Assembly (NCBI GenBank): GCA_003526435.1
Contig: DPWF01000174.1
Coordinates: 1 to 6,045, forward strand
Direction: 5' to 3'
DNA length: 6,045 bases
From: Chitinophagaceae bacterium
GTDB lineage: Bacteria; Bacteroidota; Bacteroidia; Chitinophagales; Chitinophagaceae
Both the position numbers and the translations under genes were made by a program. Under the pieces are notes generated by a model that did not search any database, was not told where the DNA came from, and was given only the letters and a program-made list of their open reading frames with translations. Positions 6,031-6,045 of the stretch are shown here, one piece after another (the first letter of the stretch is position 1; every line of letters starts with the position of its first letter).

Positions 6031-6045
6031 ATTTCGCGTATGCTT

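Overview
The window looks like chromosomal DNA from a member of the Bacteroidota, most plausibly the Chitinophagaceae or a close relative. This is inferred from moderate-to-low GC, weak or absent Shine-Dalgarno sites at most starts, a Bacteroidota-type Tat-exported Gfo/Idh/MocA oxidoreductase, and low-complexity inter-gene repeats of a kind I associate with that phylum. No marker gene settles the taxonomy. All five supported genes lie on the + strand.

Layout. Positions 1-443 have no convincing gene. They hold AT-rich repeat-like DNA, including an imperfect inverted repeat at 247-296 and another pair of arms at 105-118 and 181-194. Positions 444-3575 hold three tightly packed genes with 12-nt and 6-nt gaps, almost certainly one operon: a small stand-alone SET-domain protein (444-938), an ATP-grasp ligase of the D-Ala-D-Ala-ligase type (951-2099), and a fusion of a second such ATP-grasp domain to a C-terminal SET domain (2106-3575). 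After a 95-nt gap with a small hairpin and a tandem hexamer comes a six-helix ABC-exporter-like membrane protein with no ATPase domain (3671-4612). After another short gap with a hairpin comes a Tat-signal Gfo/Idh/MocA oxidoreductase (4676-5983). The last 60 bases are a CTCTGC-rich low-complexity element.

The interesting part is the 444-3575 operon. It pairs two ATP-grasp ligases (ATP-dependent carboxylate-amine ligation through an acylphosphate) with two SET domains (SAM-dependent lysine methylation). Both SET domains keep the NHSCxPN motif and the complete four-Cys zinc set of the SET/post-SET fold. One ligase and one SET domain are covalently joined. The simplest reading is that ligation and N-methylation act on the same peptide, protein or lysine-like small molecule. 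Substrate and product cannot be read from the sequence, and no precursor peptide gene was found in the window. The membrane protein could export or sense the product, but it is separated by a gap and lacks an ATPase, so that link is speculative. The oxidoreductase is probably an unrelated neighbour.
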